NCBI GenBank assembly: GCA_950295325.1
Contig: OX485803.1
Coordinates: 43,417,554 to 43,481,553, forward strand
Direction: 5' to 3'
Length of the DNA stretch: 64,000 nt
Source: Polytrichum commune
Lineage: Eukaryota > Streptophyta > Polytrichopsida > Polytrichales > Polytrichaceae
Within the stretch, counting starts at the first letter, position 1, and each line of letters opens with the position of its first letter. Under the pieces are notes generated by a model. It was not told where the DNA came from, searched no databases, and saw nothing but the letters and a program-made list of their open reading frames with translations. This document shows, piece by piece, positions 1-9,640 of this stretch. The translations under genes were made by a program, and so were the position numbers.

Positions 1-330
1 TGAAATGTGCGATTAGTGCGAGATGATTAGCAAATCCAATTTTTTTCCGTAGTCATTTTCTTTCTTCATCAACTTCAAAGCTCATTTGAATATCTTATTC
101 ATTGTCAAATTGAAAATTCTTTGAGTTATTGAAACTCACAAAGGTCTCCTCTCAATTATGTCAAGACTATTGCGTCCAAAATGAGCCCCATTGTCCAATC
201 TCCTTTCAACATGTGTCATTTAAAAAAAAAATTGTTCTTAGCTTAATACATGTTTGTACACCGGTGCAATAAAGGTATCTGTTTGGAATCAAACATAGAA
301 TTGTCAATTAGGCACATCCACCTAAATAAA
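1..330 (+). repeat. Truncated copy of dispersed repeat family F
   Basis: The first ~180 bases (a 'gcgattagtgcgagatg...ttagcaaat' style opening) resemble stretches at about 50820-51430 and 55865-56600. A later segment reading 'ccattgtccaatctc' also matches both. The family is degenerate, with no intact reading frame or defined ends. It is cut by the window start, so its left boundary is unknown. A decayed LTR or non-autonomous element is possible, but I cannot assign a class. Confidence 0.45.
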
Positions 331-371
331 GGCAAACTACATCATATATTGTTGGTTCTCTCTAAGTCTTA

Positions 372-669
372 CTCCCTCTGTTCCAAAATGATTATCCTAC
401 CTCCCGCTTTTTTATGTCATCTATATATCTAGTCATGCAACTATTCGGTTTATCTGCCCGACCAGAAATTTGAGGCCCAAAGTCAAATATTCTCGTCCCA
501 AACTCTCATCATCAAGAAGTCTTTTGATACTCCAACTTTCGGGGGGTGTTTCGGAATAGTTGTTGGCTTTTATTTTGAGAGTCATACCTACAACTCCTCA
601 GTCAATGGTCAGCGGGCCTTAATCTCGCTAAAGTTAAGAACACGGACAATCATCTTGGGATGGAGGAAG
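372..669. mobile_element. Stowaway-like (Tc1/mariner) MITE, 298 bp
   Basis: The left end reads CTCCCTCTGTTCCAAAATG. The right end is its inverted counterpart, ending in ...GGATGGAGGAAG. Both are flanked by TA (370-371 and 670-671). CTCCCTC-type ends with a TA target duplication are the hallmark of Stowaway MITEs, which are mobilised by mariner-like transposases. It has no coding capacity. A second copy of the same family lies in the opposite orientation at 6028-6310. Confidence 0.85.
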
Positions 670-670
670 T

Positions 671-1254
671 ACTTTCCATCAAATTGTGTGTAGTTTTTGC
701 CCAGTTGTTGTGAGTATGTTAACCAGTAAACGCGCAACAACCAAGTTTGGTCATAGGAAGGGGGTGTGACCTCATTGGGTCTTGGACCAACCCCCAAAGG
801 CCAAAGGATCTTGGCTACCGGAAAGCTACCAAGGCACATTTGAAGGTTGCCTTTGTGTGGCTTTTTTCAGGCCGCCCCAACTAAAAGTCCTCCGACAGTC
901 ACTTCCCTTGCCAAGGAAGATCCAATGGCCCCACATGGCCGAGAAGTAACCATTTTGGGCTCTACTCGGTTGGGAGTTTGCATGAGCAATATTAATGAGA
1001 GCACATGTGATATGGCGGCTGGGCGAACCAACCCGTATACTAGTTTCTTGGAGGTAAAGGTTTAGGCATCCAACAAGGAATGAGTGTATGGGTTGGTTCG
1101 CCCATTTCTACAATTAGGCCATGGGAAAGTGTTGTCCATTATGATGTACTTAAAGCAAGTATTGCGGTTGGCTAACTCGCACTCATTCGGCAGAAGGACA
1201 ATGTATGCCACGTAGGCTAGTTCTCAAGTTGTAATGGACGAGGTCCGAGATGAC
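671..1254. other. Intergenic stretch, nothing recognised
   Basis: Only short open frames occur here (one of 72 codons near 847-1065). They have no recognisable domain, no codon-usage signal and no splice context. I see no RNA gene or repeat in this interval. Confidence 0.5.
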
Positions 1255-1500
1255 CCAAAACTACCAGGGGGTAGTGGAAAGGTACCCATTTCCGAATGGA
1301 GTAGTTGGTGGTTCGAATCCCGCTATGAAATCTTCTTCCTACTTGACAGATAAAACTAGCTAGGTAGGTAGGAAGCAAAGAGCCCACTCACCTCAAGGTA
1401 GGCAGTAAACCCCATCCTGCACCAAGAGGATTCTTGCGCAAGGTAGGGCCAACGGGCTCAGATTTACGTCGGATTATCCGACGTTGGTTATTTATTTATT
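1255..1500 (+). mobile_element. tRNA-derived SINE, full-length copy
   Basis: An RNA polymerase III A box (TAGTGGAAAGG, 1272-1282) fits the consensus exactly. A B box (GGTTCGAATCC, 1310-1320) lies 38 bases downstream, the usual internal-promoter spacing. It is followed by a non-tRNA body and a T/A-rich tail of TTTA repeats. A second near-full copy is at 52676-52930, and its body recurs at 53065-53215 and 53455-53610. The tRNA-like part does not fold into an intact tRNA and continues into the repeated body, so it is a retroposon rather than a tRNA gene. Confidence 0.8.
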
Positions 1501-1657
1501 TGTAATGGATGGTTGTTTGGCACAAATTTGACCTAGTGGAAGGATCCCAATTTGTATTCAAAGCTTGTGGCGGACTGCACCCTAATTGAAATGTGCAAGC
1601 TTTGGGCCATTTTTGGTGCTTCTTTAATTGCAGGCTAACCATGCGCACCATGCGCAC

Positions 1658-1784
1658 CATCATGACATTATTCAGATTCATAACAGTGTTCATGTAGACT
1701 GAATGTGGGGAATATCCGGGAATACTATGTGGGGTAATGTTAGTCCCATAGAACAGTGTAATGAATCTGAATAATGTCATGATG
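1658..1784. mobile_element. Foldback MITE of family D
   Basis: The two ends are ~34-base inverted repeats with about two mismatches, beginning CATCATGACATTATTCAG on the left and mirrored on the right. The interior ('gaatatccgggaatactatgtgg...gttagtccca') recurs at 47205-47297 and, more diverged, at 51525-51600, so this is a dispersed family. I cannot define a target duplication. Two tandem copies of 'atgcgcacc' lie just outside the left end. Confidence 0.65.
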
Positions 1785-2365
1785 TTAGAAACTTTGGATT
1801 AACATTCCACCTCCACTTTGTGGCATGATAGGTATCCCATCATTTGGATTTGCTTTTGTATTATACGCATTTTTGAAGACTACAAGTTCTAAGAATTCTT
1901 ATAAGACTTCCAAGTAGGAGGTTAGGATGGTCATGTTTAGAAAAATTGCTTCTAATCATTTAAAACTAACATTTTCAAATGTTAACCTTTCTAAATTTAA
2001 ACACATATGAATGGATTCTTCTCAATGCCCTCTTTGCAAGCATGATTCTCCTCTTCGTGAAAGAACAAATCATTGATCTATTAAAAATATTAAAAAAATA
2101 TTCTAAAAGGGAGAGTTGCCACCTTGAGTGACAACCAATGCCCATTGTTGCCCAATAGACTCGCCCAAAGCAAAAAGAAATCAAAATCTTAAACTAATTG
2201 CTTCCAATAACGTTGGCGGCACTAACAACATGAAGTTGCACGAGCTAAGAATTGACGGACATTAAACACCCCCACACGAACTTTTAGGGGTGTTAGATCC
2301 GGGCGGGGGCAGCTTCCTTGGAAATTTCTGAACCCAACCGAAAACTGCTGCCCACCCCGCCCAAC
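1785..2365. other. Intergenic stretch, nothing recognised
   Basis: AT-rich sequence with short spurious frames. No gene, RNA or clear repeat was seen before the long inverted repeat that begins at about 2366. Confidence 0.5.
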
Positions 2366-3014
2366 TTTGAAAAAAACATTGTCCTTGCATTCTTGAAGGC
2401 CGCTTGACTACAAATCCCATATTGAATGTACTTCACCTTCAAGGTCCAAAATCCAATATATATATGTTCACTTTCATTGAGTAAATAAATAATTAACTGG
2501 GATTTCATTATTAGAGTAAAACCATTAATAAAGCATGTAATTAACTTGGAAGTCAAAAATATTACAAAATCCTCACTAGCATTGAGGTTATAATTTTTGT
2601 GACTTACAATTTGAAATTTTCTTTGTCATTTTAAAATGTAACTTAAATTAGTGTGTTGGTTTAGTATGTATATTATATAATTATATAATTAATTTTAATT
2701 AATTTTAATTAATGCATATGATTACATGTGAAAGTAGACGACATTACCTAAAATATCATAAAACATACATACTAAATCAACACACTAATTTAAGTGTCAT
2801 TTTAGAATGACAAAGACAATTTCAAATTGTAAGTCACAAAAATTATAACCTCAGTGCTAGTGAGAGTTCTGTAACATTTTGACTTCCAAGTTCATAACAA
2901 GCTTTATTGACAGTTTCACTTTGATAATGAAACCCTAGTCAATTGCTTATTTACTCAATATGGAATTTGTAGTCAAGCAGCCTTCAAGAATGCAAGGGCA
3001 ATGTTTTTCTTGAA
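2366..3014. repeat. Long inverted repeat with ~250-300-bp arms
   Basis: The left arm (about 2366-2672) and right arm (about 2760-3014) are reverse complements over nearly their whole length, around an AT-rich loop of ~90 bases. The right arm lacks a ~55-base block present in the left arm (around 2428-2480). Landmarks such as 'gaggttataatttttgtgactta' pair across the loop. There is no coding potential. It could be a foldback element or a tail-to-tail duplication, and its transcript would make a long hairpin. Confidence 0.75.
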
Positions 3015-3786
3015 GTCATGGGGAGGTCACTCCCTCTTTAATTAATGCATACATGTGCGCTCTAGACCTAGTTATCAGGGGGGCTATTTACCTTGCAAAA
3101 AAAATTATAAGGTATGGTATTTTTCAAAATAAAGGTAAATGCTTGTATTTTAATACACCCTATCAGTCATTATAATTTTTGGTGGAATCATTTTAAAATA
3201 CCCTATTTTTTATATACTGCATTTTTTTGTTATATTCCAAGTAACCAATTTTTATGACTTTACCCCAATTTTGTTTTTCTCATAACCCAATTGTTGTCCC
3301 TTTTTTTCTTCAACCGTATTTTATTTCGTACACCCAATTTTTTTTGGTCATGTAAGTGACAATTCTTTTCATGAAGGACATTTCTCTTCTTACAACCATG
3401 CATTGTGAAGTTCAACTACAATGCTAAACTCACATGAACTAAATCAAAACAATAAACCTAAGGCAAAGGCATGTAACTGAAGCATTATCTTAGAGTGTGA
3501 AATAAAGTCAAACAAAGCATTGAAATTTTCCCTCCTAGCACGTGAGTAGAGACCATTAACTCCACATTGGAACCGCTAGTTTAGTTTTGTTCAAGCAAGC
3601 TAGCGTGCGAAGTCATCCATCCAAGCATTTTCAATAGAAAATTGCCTTATTTCATCTACTAGCACAGACCTTACCCTAGACCCGCTACCCCTAGTAATTA
3701 TTTCCACGCTATTTTACATGTACTTACTAGATAAAAGAGGCCATTATATGTGATGGTATTTTACATGTAAACATGTTTCATTATTT
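3015..3786. other. Intergenic stretch, AT-rich
   Basis: Contains oligo-T and oligo-A runs and the word 'ttttacatgtaaacatg' just before the next foldback. No gene was recognised. Confidence 0.5.
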
Positions 3787-3789
3787 TAA

Positions 3790-4025
3790 AATTGGGGTAT
3801 ATTCTATAAATTCCTTGAAAACGATCGGTAATTTTCCTACAGTCTTGAACAACTTCAACCGGTTATTTCTCAAACCCAACCGGTTCATTTGTAACATACT
3901 GCCGGTTCTCCCCGATCCAATGATCCGGGAGAACCAGCAGTTAGTTACAAATGAACCGGTCGACGTTCGAAACTGCAGGAAAATTACCGATCATTTTAGA
4001 GGAATTCAAAGAACATACCCCAATT
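3790..4025. mobile_element. Near-palindromic foldback MITE, family A
   Basis: Ends are AATTGGGGTAT and ATACCCCAATT, and the inverted repeat extends over most of the element (arms of more than 100 bases). TAA lies on both sides (3787-3789 and 4026-4028), as expected of a Tourist/PIF-Harbinger duplication. However, homologous sequence continues beyond 4028, so the true ends may lie further out. One arm recurs inside a SPK1 intron at about 18255-18385. A 127-codon frame running through it is a by-product of the palindrome. Confidence 0.65.
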
Positions 4026-4028
4026 TAA

Positions 4029-4135
4029 TGAAGGAAAACCGGAGGATGCCATTAACATGGAACCGGTTGGACTTGCAAACACTCGGATCTCAACCGATTA
4101 GTATGATGCCCAAAAAACTGCCCCGATCGATCATT
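4029..4135 (-). repeat. Outer segment of family A repeat
   Basis: Read on the minus strand, this interval matches 18181-18254 (the 'gatcgggg...cggttgagat..tagtgtttgca' stretch). It is related to 54060-54140, 54655-54740 and 55232-55300. It adjoins the palindrome at 3790-4025 and suggests the family is longer than that palindrome. Confidence 0.55.
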
Positions 4136-4379
4136 GAGTGGCACATGTGTAATTGACTTGACACTGTTAGCAATGCGCCAGGTTTTTGTCTAAACAACTT
4201 ATTATTGACCTGAGACGTGTGGAGGGACTCAAAGTCTCCTCCACCACAGCACAAGAGTTTGTGTTGCCGACAAGCTAGTTAAGTTCATTGCCACGTATTG
4301 GAACGCGTACTAGCTAGGAAGGACATACTTGAAGAAGGATGACATGTAAAACTTATACCGAGAATAGTATGGAAGTCAA

Positions 4380-4409
4380 CACGCAAGCAAGCAAGCAAGC
4401 AAGCAACCA
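4380..4409. repeat. (AAGC)n microsatellite
   Basis: About six tandem copies of a 4-base unit reading GCAA/AAGC. Simple repeat with no gene context. Confidence 0.9.
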
Positions 4410-4747
4410 TTCCATCATGTCAGAGGACGAATATCCAGCCTTTTTCAATGGTAGCTAGACACTGGCAGCCTTTTCTGAATTTTTTTTTTTGATTTTCTTT
4501 GAATTTTTTTGCTTTTTTTCTTACTGAGAGAGCCCGATTATTGGGTGACAAGGTACGACAAACTCGGTGAGAAAGAAACGTATGCTATGTGGCATTCATT
4601 TGGTAATTCATAAATAGACATGAACATTATTATGTTGCAGTAGTGCTAGATAGCATGCATGCAGATTTTAGAAGCCGAAATTCCTAAACTCAATCAGCTA
4701 CTGTGTATGTTGCTACATTAACTCATGGGTGTTCCATGATAAGTGCA

Positions 4748-5608
4748 AAGGGCCGGTTTACACGATGGACCATGAAGCCGGACCCTGGAAGATGGCCTTT
4801 GTCAATGGTCCAAGTTCATGGTCCGACTTTCATGGTCTGATTTCATAGAAAATTAGTTTTGAGAGTCTTGGGCCCCTCACTAGGTGTACACCGAATGTGG
4901 GCCAAGAAGAATGACCATGCACCAAAAAAGTGAAGGTGCCGATTTTTTTAGTACATGTCCAAAACGGGCAATTTTGAAAAAAAAAATTCAAGTTTGACCA
5001 TTCTCTTGTCTTCTCTTGGGCTTCACTTGTCTTCCCTTCTTGTTAAATGTGTCGAAGATGTGGCTTGCAAATCTTCTCACAATAATTTCTACAAACACAA
5101 AATGAGCGATTTAATTTGCACATGTGACATGTAATTGACATGTGACATGTACCTTGTGTTGTCACTACACTAAATAGGATATTTAGTGTTTGATTATATT
5201 TAATGTTGTTACCACCCTGCCTTGCTCAACGCTAAAGTTCAATTCTTTGATAATTAGTGTTAGAAGATTTCCCATTGTGCTCCTTTTGACCACCCTGATC
5301 TACAGTCACTAAACGACTACAAATTTTGCTTTTTCGTTTTGCAACTGTAATTTTAAATTATTTTGGGGTGTGTAATTTACCGTTGGAAGGTATTCTTGAG
5401 TTTTATCTCACCGCAAAACCTGTTGGACCATGTCACTGCATTTATTAGGCCTTGAAATTTTACATTTGGGGGACCTCGACCTTCATGGTCCCTCTGTCAT
5501 TTTCACTTTAGTGTGAACTGAAGTTGTCATAGGACAACTTCAGCTGCCAATCAGTTGCCTTGCAGAGACCTGGTCCAACTTCATGGTCCATAGCGTAAAC
5601 CGGCCCTT
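4748..5608. mobile_element. Non-autonomous DNA transposon with AAGGGCCGGTTTAC ends, ~861 bp
   Basis: Left AAGGGCCGGTTTAC and right GTAAACCGGCCCTT are perfect 14-base inverted ends. Similarity continues inward through 'atggaccatgaag' on both sides. I could not find a convincing target duplication, so the superfamily is open (hAT- or Mutator-like ends are possible). No transposase frame is present. A ~105-base fragment of family E (5163-5270) lies inside and is probably a nested relic. Confidence 0.7.
5163..5270 (+). repeat. Partial copy of family E MITE
   Basis: Closely similar over ~105 bases to the left part of 43989-44332, including 'ggatatttagtgtttgatta'. The right half is missing. It lies within the 4748-5608 element. 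Confidence 0.65.
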
Positions 5609-6027
5609 AGCAACATGTAGAATTCTTTGAGCTTTCAGAGATTAATGATTAACCCCAACTTCTTGTGGCTGCTAAAATTTCTCAACCACTAGAACACCAA
5701 GAAGACACCCCTGAAGTTACAAAGCACAGAACAACTCTAATGTGAACCTGATTTTTCACCTTTAGCCCTTGATCTCATACATTTCAAACTATTTCATTGA
5801 CCGTACACATAATAGTTTCATAACTTAGATGTCCTCTCGTAAACAAGAATGTCCCCTTTCCCACGCTAAGATATTCGGCTTGTACATTGACGAATTGGAA
5901 ATGTATTTGGACAAGATTGATGAGGATTCTCCGTGTTTATTTAACAGGTGATTGGCATTCTCTATGCTGACATGTTGTCCTACTCTCTAAATCAGGAGCA
6001 TGCCTATGAAGATTTTTAAACAAGTTG
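5609..6027. other. Intergenic stretch, nothing recognised
   Basis: No gene, RNA or defined repeat seen between the TIR element and the second Stowaway copy. Confidence 0.5.
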
Positions 6028-6310
6028 CTCCCTCTGTTCCAAAGTGATTGTCCGTGTTTCTAATTTTGGCAAGATTAAGGCCCCCTGACCATTGACCGAG
6101 TAGCTGTAAGTGTGACTCTTAAAATAAAAAACAACAACTATACCGGAACGCCCCCTAAAGTTGCCGTGTCAAAAGACTTCTTGATGATGAAAGTTTGGCA
6201 TGAAAGTATTCAACTTTGAGCCTCAAATTTCTAGCTGGGCAAATGAACCCAACAATCGTGTTGGGACAAAATCCCCGAAAGATAGGACAATCATTTTAGG
6301 ACAAAGGGAG
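6028..6310. mobile_element. Stowaway-like MITE, second copy, 283 bp
   Basis: Same family as 372-669 but inverted: 'caaagttgaatactttcatgcc'-type interior segments are reverse complements of the first copy's. Ends are CTCCCTCTGTTCC and ...GGACAAAGGGAG. The right flank is TA (6311-6312) and the left flank reads TG, probably a mutated TA. Two opposed short frames over it are not genes. Confidence 0.8.
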
Positions 6311-6975
6311 TATATGAGTTTTATATATTTTTCTAGCCCTGAAGTCAATTCATCTGAGACTAAAATCATGATCTTTCGTTGCAACAAAAATAAATAAACC
6401 AAGAGGGAGTGAACATGGTCATGTATATGAAAAAAACGCTTCGGTATACTTAAACTATAGTTCATTTTGGTCAAACGCCGAAAAGTAGTAGCAAAGTGTT
6501 GTTTAAATGGGATATTTCTTCATGGAACCCTCTATTGTTGCGTTAGGTACTCAAATATAAAATATTGCTAAAAATGTAGTGGCTAAATCAGGTTTTGGAC
6601 ATAGATTTCATGACCTTCAATGTTTGGAATTTGGATTTATTTTTTTCATATTCCTTGAATTCCTTATAAACTTGAGGGCATTGTTACAAAAATTTGTAGA
6701 AAAACATCGATGAAATATAATTTTGTCATTTTCAAAATAAATTTTAGACAATTACATGTTCAATATACCTACTTGCACACTACTTGCACCACCTTGCAAA
6801 ATATGTAGACTTTTCTTGATAAACATTTGTCACCATAAATTGCTTGGCTTTGTAGATCAATGTGATTTTCAAATGTTTATGATGTTTTCCTTCACAAAAT
6901 TCAAAGTTAGTATATAGTTTTGAATCACTTTCACTTAAACCTATGTAGGGCAATGGGGTTGTGTACTTGACTGTG
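6311..6975. other. Intergenic stretch, nothing recognised
   Basis: AT-rich, with short frames only. The last part may already belong to the LINE relic that follows, but I cannot show it. Confidence 0.45.
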
Positions 6976-7530
6976 CTTGTGCCCAAGAGGCATTTTACCT
7001 AGACAAGGACCAACTTGAGATTACCCATGAATACAAATACCTTGGGATGCTTTCTATTCACATACTTATTTTAAGCCATCAAGTAAAAGGTGTTGAATTG
7101 CAAGTACAAAAGCCTTGATGGGCACCTTAAGGAAAGAAACAGTAGTCGAAGTCACATGTTATCAACTAAAATCCTCTCTATTCAACACTTTGGTGCTTCC
7201 AACTTTTGCATATTGCACTTAAAAAAAAAATTCATTGGAAGGTTTTCAAGAAGGGCATGAAGATGGATATGATGTCTCAATTTGAAGTGCATTCTTTGAT
7301 TACCTATCATATTTTGTTGGTTGGATTTGAAGACCTTCCCACATAATTATACACTCTGAAGTTCACTATGGGTTTTCAACAATGGCTTGCTCACCTCCCT
7401 CCTCTTGGTTAATTAGTAAAGCAATCTCAACTTCACAACACTTTGTTGAACAAGGATATAAACCTTGGCACAAATCGACAACCATGTGGAAGGCATCATG
7501 GGGTCTATCTCATTAGGGGAACCCATGACA
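6976..7530 (+). pseudogene. Decayed non-LTR retrotransposon (LINE) reverse transcriptase fragment
   Basis: Conceptual translation on the plus strand, with at least two frame shifts and stops, gives HEYKYLGML (7026-7052), then in other frames KALMGTLRKE, LFNTLVLPTFAY and later IELYALKFTM-like text. The xEYKYLG motif followed by a CxxxAxxAL-like block and LxxTLVLPTxxY is the region just after the reverse transcriptase palm and thumb of plant LINE polyproteins. Stops and shifts mean it cannot be translated. The upstream catalytic YxDD part is not visible. Family assignment rests on motif memory only. Confidence 0.55.
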
Positions 7531-8355
7531 ACCCAACATCACTATCCCTCTGTCCAGAGATAATAGACAATGTCAATTTTGCTCTATAATATGGTTGAAA
7601 ATGAGGACACTTTGTGTTGAAATGTCCCCTATATAACCTCATTAGAGATAAGTTTCCATCACTATTTGAGAATGTAGTATTAAGAAGCCAAAAGTCTTTC
7701 TTTCAATTGGACCATCAAGTTGACATAAGCCTCTATCTCATGGAAATTACCGCATTCCACCACTTTAGGGACTAATCTGGTTTGAAACCATCATGATGTA
7801 CTTTTAGTCCCATGAGCCTTCTGGCTTCCCGGACTTTAAAGTTAATTTCATCCATTTCATAGATTTGAAGGATCTTGAAATTCAATAGTATGATAATCGA
7901 TTGATATCAACCTCTATGTAAGAAGAAGAAGAACTCCAATTTTTGGGGGAGGCCGGAGTGAATAAAGTGTATGATCGTAAAAAATTCCATAGCCACGCCC
8001 TAAAGGACGATGGTGTTGGATGTAGAACTACTTCACCCTTTGCAAGGAGTAGACACTACATTAGTAACACCTAACCATCTAACAATAACTTGTACCCGGT
8101 AACTAAGTCTATTGGGTCCTACTCCTCTTCTCTATTTCTATCCATGTAGGCCATAGTCACACTCAATCATAGAAGACTCAAGTCGTCTTTGAAATAGAAA
8201 TCCCTCTTGAGAAGAGAGTGGATATTTTGTAATTCTAAATTTGATTCGTGCCTTAGTTCAAAGTAAAGCTACAAGATGTGAAACCCTTGTTTGAGCCAAA
8301 ACAATTTCTGATTCGGGATTTTTTTTTGACAATTTGTCTTGTGCAGATTTAATTG
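7531..8355. other. Intergenic stretch, nothing recognised
   Basis: A 'tatccctctgtccagagataatagacaatg' start at 7543 recalls a Stowaway end, but no partner end was found. No gene recognised. Confidence 0.4.
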
Positions 8356-8359
8356 TTTA

Positions 8360-9640
8360 GTTGCTTGACTCTCGCGAAGAGAGTAGTTGAACTATTACAA
8401 ACTTGAATTGTTAAAGTAATAGTCTAGCAGAGAGAAGAAAGGGAGTGAAGCTCTGGTTTGTGAAGCTATGTCATGTGTTCATGAGTGGAAGACTTGTGTG
8501 ATTGTTTGAAAGATGGAGGATAATATTTGCTGAGAATTTTATGAAAGATACATTTGTAATAAACTCACATGGACTGATACCCTTATTGTTGGTGAGATTC
8601 TCTTCTCATATTTCCATTTGCTTATGATTACTTGTCTAGAGTGAAAGTTGGCTCATGGGCTAATTCTAGGGGAAGGGAGTGGGTTGATTTAGTTGAAAGT
8701 TTGATTATTACCATAGCCTAAGTAAATTCTAGGATTGGTGGCCTCTTGTCGATAAATGAACATCTTTTGAAACTTTGTTTGAGCTTGCTCGATAGTCTTG
8801 TGTGTCTATTGGCTATATGCTTGTCCTTTGAAGAGAGGGGGTTATTCATGTTGAATAATTGATTACTGCCATAATCCAAGTGAGATCCTTGGGTAGGAAG
8901 CCTTTGGTTTTCTAGGAGATTATCTTTTCAAGTGGTAGTTTGTTGTGACAAATCATCCTCGAATTTTGTGTGATCAATTGTCTTGATTCTCAAAGAGCTA
9001 GAAAGAAAATAATCATATTTCAAAATTTGGTTATGGCCATAAGCGTACTTATAGGGTGTGACACCCTTGAGTGAACAAAGAGAAGTTGTGGATTGATGTT
9101 TGAGTTTGATAAGTAGTCTTGTATGATTCACGGGCCATCTATTTGTCTCCCGAAGTGAATATCGTGTGTTGTCAATATGGATAGTATATTGGCCTGAAGT
9201 AAAATTTAAGTGCGTGAAGCATGTGTGGTAATTCACCTTGGATTGATTACGTGATAATTTGAGCATCTCCTGAAAGGAGAGTGGTTGATGGATGGGATGA
9301 CAAATTGTCATATGTGAATCAGGGAGTGTGAGTGATAAATTATAATTGCCACAACTCAATTGCAATGAGGGGAACAATTGAACTATTATGGACTAAATCA
9401 TTCAAGGTCATAGTCCGATTAGAGTGTAAAGCTCTAAAGTATGTGTTATTGTTGAGTGAAAGACTATTATTTGGTTTGTAGGGGCTCAGAATACTTTGTG
9501 AATACCATAGGCTAGAGTGGGAAGCTTTGTGCCTTGAGTGTGCAAGAGTTGAGAGGATGTTCAATGTTCTCCCAACAAAAAGAATTTCTTGGGGTCTATA
9601 TTGAGCTAAGAGAGGCAATAATTTCCAAATGCAAGGGTGG
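8360..9640. repeat. Degenerate tandem array, ~160-bp period
   Basis: A block reading roughly 'attattgccataacctaagtgag...ggaagcc' recurs near 8700, 8859, 9024, 9182, 9340 and 9500, a spacing of 156-165 bases. Between these blocks a second shared block ('tctcctgaagagagtgg') recurs near 8365, 8810, 9150 and 9265. Copies are much diverged. Minus-strand frames of 149 and 92 codons across it follow from the repeat and have no recognised domain. It looks like an old satellite of nucleosome-length monomers. Confidence 0.5.

Noticed and set aside
1272-1340. tRNA gene suggested by good A and B boxes
   Set aside because: No acceptor or anticodon stems can be drawn, and the sequence continues into a body repeated elsewhere: a SINE.
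3773-4156. 127-codon plus-strand frame
   Set aside because: Runs through a near-perfect palindrome (foldback MITE).
8928-9618. Minus-strand frames of 149 and 92 codons
   Set aside because: They run through the ~160-bp repeat array and repeat with it; no domain.
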